Notes under the pieces: model-generated
Database searches by the model: none
What the model saw: the letters and a program-made list of their open reading frames with translations, nothing else
What the model was told of the DNA's origin: nothing
Source of the DNA: Uropetala carovei
Lineage: Eukaryota; Arthropoda; Insecta; Odonata; Petaluridae
Reading direction: 5' to 3'
NCBI GenBank assembly: GCA_036926305.1
Contig: JAXCHB010000318.1
Location: 2,628,501-2,692,500, forward strand
Length of the DNA: 64,000 nt
Part shown: positions 60,900 to 64,000 of the stretch, in pieces
How positions within the stretch are numbered: the first letter of the stretch is position 1
Layout: the number at the start of each line of letters is the position of its first letter
Program-made: the position numbers and the translations under genes

Positions 60900-63800
60900 T
60901 GCGTAGGGCAGTTAGAGGAAAGGGATTGATGAAGAGTGGGAGGGATTGCTGGAGGGATAAGGGGGAAGAGGAATGAGAGCCGGGAAGAAGGGATGCCAGA
61001 AACGGATGACAGCCAGGGACGGAATGTAGGGACGGCAGAAGAGGACGGCAGGGAGCGACGGAAGGGATAGACGACATAGAGATAAGACAGGGAAGGACGG
61101 GATGAAGGAACGCCAGGGAGACACGCGTGGGAAGGACGGCAGCGAGGATCGCGGGGAGGGACGCGAGAGATATACGCAAGGGAGGGATGGGACGGTAGGC
61201 GGCAGGGAGGTTCCCGATAGAGAGACGGAATGAAGGGACGGCAGGGAGAGACGAAAGAGATGCACGCAAGGGAGGGACGAGAAGGAGGGACAAAGGAGAG
61301 GTTCGCCACAGAGGGACAGGATGTAGGCGCGGCAGGGAGTGACGGAAGGGAAGGAGGGAAGGACGGACGGGAAGTTCGCACAGGAGAAACGCGGCGGAGC
61401 GACGACCTGGAGGATAGCGAGAGATGCACGACATGAAGGGCCGGCAGGGAGTGACGCAAGGGAATGACGGAAGTAAACTTCGCACGGGAGGGACGACGAG
61501 AAGGATAGCGATAGGGGGACGCGATGGAGGGACGGCGGGAGGAGGGACGCGAGGGAACGACGGAAGGGAGGTACGCAAGGGAGGGACGGGACGGAGGGAC
61601 GACGGGGATAGAGCGAGGGAGGGACGGGATGAAGGGACGGCAGTGAGAGACGAGAGGGCGGGACGGAAGGGAGGTACGCAAGGGAGGGACGGGACGGAGG
61701 GACGACGGGGATAGAGCGAGGGAGGGACGGGAGGAAGGGACGGCAGGGAGAGACGAGAGGGAGGGACGGAAGGGAGGTACGCAAGGGAGGGACGGGACGG
61801 AGGGACGACGGGGTGGATCGCGAGAGAGGGACGGGATGAAGGGACGGCAGGGAGAGACGAGAGGGAGGTACGGAAGGGAGGTACGCAAGGGAGGGACGGG
61901 ACGGAGGGACGACGGGGATAGAGCGAGGGAGGGACGGGAGGAATGGACGGCAGGGAGAGACGAGAGGGAGGGACGGAAGGGAGGTACGCAAGGGAGGGAC
62001 GGGACGGAGGGACGACGGGGTGGATCGCGAGAGAGGGACGGGATGAAGGGACGGCAGGGAGAGACGAGAGGGAGGGACGGCAGGGAGAGACGAGAGGGAG
62101 GGACGGGACGGAGGGACGATGGGGATAGAGCGAGGGAGGGACGGGATGAAGGGACGGCAGTGAGAGACGAGAGGGCGGGACGGAAGGGAGGTACGCAAGG
62201 GAGGGACGGGACGGAGGGACGACGGGGATAGAGCGAGGGAGGGACGGGAGAAAGGGACGGCAGGGAGAGACGAGAGGGAGGGACGGAAGGGAGGTACGCA
62301 AGGGAGGGACGGGACGGAGGGACGACGGGGTGGATCGCGAGAGAGGGACGGGATGAAGGGACGGCAGGGAGAGACGAGAGGGAGGTACGGAAGGGAGGTA
62401 CGGAAGGGAGGTACGCAAGGGAGGGACGGGACGGAGGGACGACGGGGATAGAGCGAGGGAGGGACGGGAGGAATGGATGGCAGGGAGAGACGAGAGGGAG
62501 GGACGGAAGGGAGGTACGCAAGGGAGGGACGGGACGGAGGGACGACGGGGTGGATCGCGAGAGAGGGACGGGATGAAGGGACGGCAGGGAGAGACGAGAG
62601 GGAGGGACGGCAGGGAGAGACGAGAGGGAGGGACGGGACGGAGGGACGATGGGGATAGAGCGAGGGAGGGACGGGAGGAAGGGACGGCAGGGAGAGACGA
62701 GAGGGAGGGACGGAAGGGAGGTACGCAAGGGAGGGACGGGACGGAGGGAGGACGGGGTGGATCGCGAGAGAGGGACGGGATGAAGGGACGGCAGGGAGAG
62801 ACGAGAGGGAGGTACGGAAGGGAGGTACGCAAGGGAGGGACGGGACGGAGGGACGACGGGGATAGAGCCAGGGAGGGACGGGAGGAAGGGACGGCAGGGA
62901 GAGACGAGAGGGAGGGACGGAAGGGAGGTACGCAAGGGAGGGACGGGACGGAGGGACGACGGGGATAGAGCGAGGGAGGGACGGGTGGAAGGGACGGCAG
63001 GGAGAGACGAGAGGGAGGGACGGAAGGGAGGTACGCAAGGGAGGGACGGGACGGAGGGACGAAGGGGTGGATCGCGAGAGAGGGACGGGAGGAAGGGACG
63101 GCAGAGAGAGACGAGAGGGCGGGACGGAAGGGAGGTACGCAAGGGAGGGACGGGACGGAGGGACGACGGGGATAGAGCGAGGGAGGGACGGGAGGAAGGT
63201 ACGGCAGGGAGAGACGAGAGGGAGGGACGGAAGGGAGGTACGCAAGGGAGGGACGGGACGGAGGGACGACGGGGTGGATCGCGAGAGAGGGACGGGATGA
63301 AGGGACGGCAGGGAGAGACGAGAGGGAGGGACGGAAGGGAGGTCCGCAAGGGAGGGACGGGACGGAGGGACGACGGGGTGGATCGCGAGAGAGGGACGGG
63401 ATGAAGGGACTGCAGGGAGAGACGAGAGGGAGGTACGGAAGGGAGGTACGCAAGGGAGGGACGGGACGGAGGGACGACGGGGATAGAGCGAGGGAGGGAC
63501 GGGAGGAATGGACGGCAGGGAGAGACGAGAGGGAGGGACGGAAGGGAGGTACGCAAGGGAGGGACGGGACGGAGGGACGACGGGGTGGATCGCGAGAGAG
63601 GGACGGGGGGAAGGCATGACAGGTAGAGACGAGAGGGAGGGACGGAAGGGAGGTACGCAAGGGAGGGACGGGACGGAGGGACGACGGGGTGGATCGCGAG
63701 AGAGGGACGGGATGAAGGGACGGCAGGGAGAGACGAGAGGGAGGGACGGCAGGGAGAGACGAGAGGGAGGGACGGGACGGAGGGACGATGGGGATAGAGC

Positions 63801-64000
63801 GAGGGAGGGACGGGAGGAAGGGACGGCAGGGAGAGACGAGAGGGAGGGACGGAAGGGAGGTACGCAAGGGAAGGACGGGACGGAGGGACGACGGGGTGGA
63901 TCGCGAGAGATGGACGGGATGAAGGGACGGCAGGGAGAGACGAGAGGGAGGTACGGAAGGGAGGTACGCAAGGGAGGGACGGGACGGAGGGACGACGGGG
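60900..64000. repeat. G+A-rich satellite array, 103/104-bp units
   Basis: Head-to-tail units built on GGGAGGGACGG-type submotifs and alternating between two kinds: a 103-bp form containing GATAGAGCGAGGGAGG and a 104-bp form containing GTGGATCGCGAGAGAGG. Units are diverged from 60900 to about 61550 and nearly identical afterwards. The array continues past the window end. A shorter variant with a doubled CGGCAGGGAGAGACGAGAGG recurs three times (markers at 62118, 62648 and 63787). All three minus-strand frames stay open for about 920-1020 codons because the plus strand almost lacks TTA, CTA and TCA, so this is not evidence of a gene. Confidence 0.95.

Noticed and set aside
60797..63971. Three minus-strand frames of 919-1019 codons as genes
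   Set aside because: They overlap in all three phases of a purine-rich satellite. The plus strand lacks the trinucleotides that would make minus-strand stops, so openness is compositional.
60900..64000. CRISPR-like array
   Set aside because: Units are contiguous tandem copies without unique spacers, and the genome is eukaryotic.

Overview
The window looks like non-coding nuclear DNA from an animal, most likely an invertebrate and plausibly an arthropod. There is no dense coding. AT-rich spacer alternates with CpG-containing polypurine/polypyrimidine blocks, and there is a crowd of hAT-type elements with 8-bp target-site duplications, tRNA-like SINE-type repeats, one LINE 3' end, fold-back repeats and a satellite array. 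I found no host protein-coding gene, rRNA, confident functional tRNA, operon or CRISPR. Almost all open frames are short or compositional. The only recognisable protein matter is three broken transposon remnants. The species cannot be told from the sequence.

Layout. 1-5 kb: AT-rich spacer with a GCCGAA minisatellite (2.4-2.7 kb) and degenerate hAT-type repeats. 5-20 kb: spacer broken by CT/GA-rich blocks (5.2-6.0, 8.9-9.3, 13.4-14.0, 15.5-15.8, 16.8-17.4, 18.6-19.5 kb), with small hAT elements at 14.0 and 16.0 kb. 20-36 kb: AT-rich spacer holding a MITE at 21.9 kb, a nest of inverted repeats at 26.5-27.8 kb, hAT MITEs at 28.0 and 30.1 kb, a tRNA-like repeat at 32.1 kb and CT/GA blocks at 32.6-35.5 kb.

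36.9-41.5 kb is a cluster of hAT elements. It contains a 3-kb element with near-identical long terminal inverted repeats and a broken BED-finger transposase on the minus strand. A second small hAT inserted into that element's own 8-bp flank. 43.2-43.9 kb has a hAT MITE and a 5'-truncated LINE with perfect target duplication. 46.3-50.2 kb carries a Helitron-like unclassified repeat and a fold-back element. 52.5-54.9 kb has CT/GA blocks and TA-flanked MITEs. 55.1-58.8 kb is the most striking structure: a hAT element with a perfect 8-bp duplication, its own transposase C-terminus in pieces, and inside it a 3-kb palindrome with 1.2-kb arms related to the repeat at 46.3 kb. 59.5 kb has a tRNA-like repeat bounded by perfect 18-bp inverted repeats. 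From about 60.9 kb to the window end lies a G+A-rich satellite of 103/104-bp units.

The elements do not form a pathway. What links them is nesting: insertions into insertions, shared modules between separate repeats, and inverted duplication. All family assignments rest on termini, target duplications and protein motifs read by eye.
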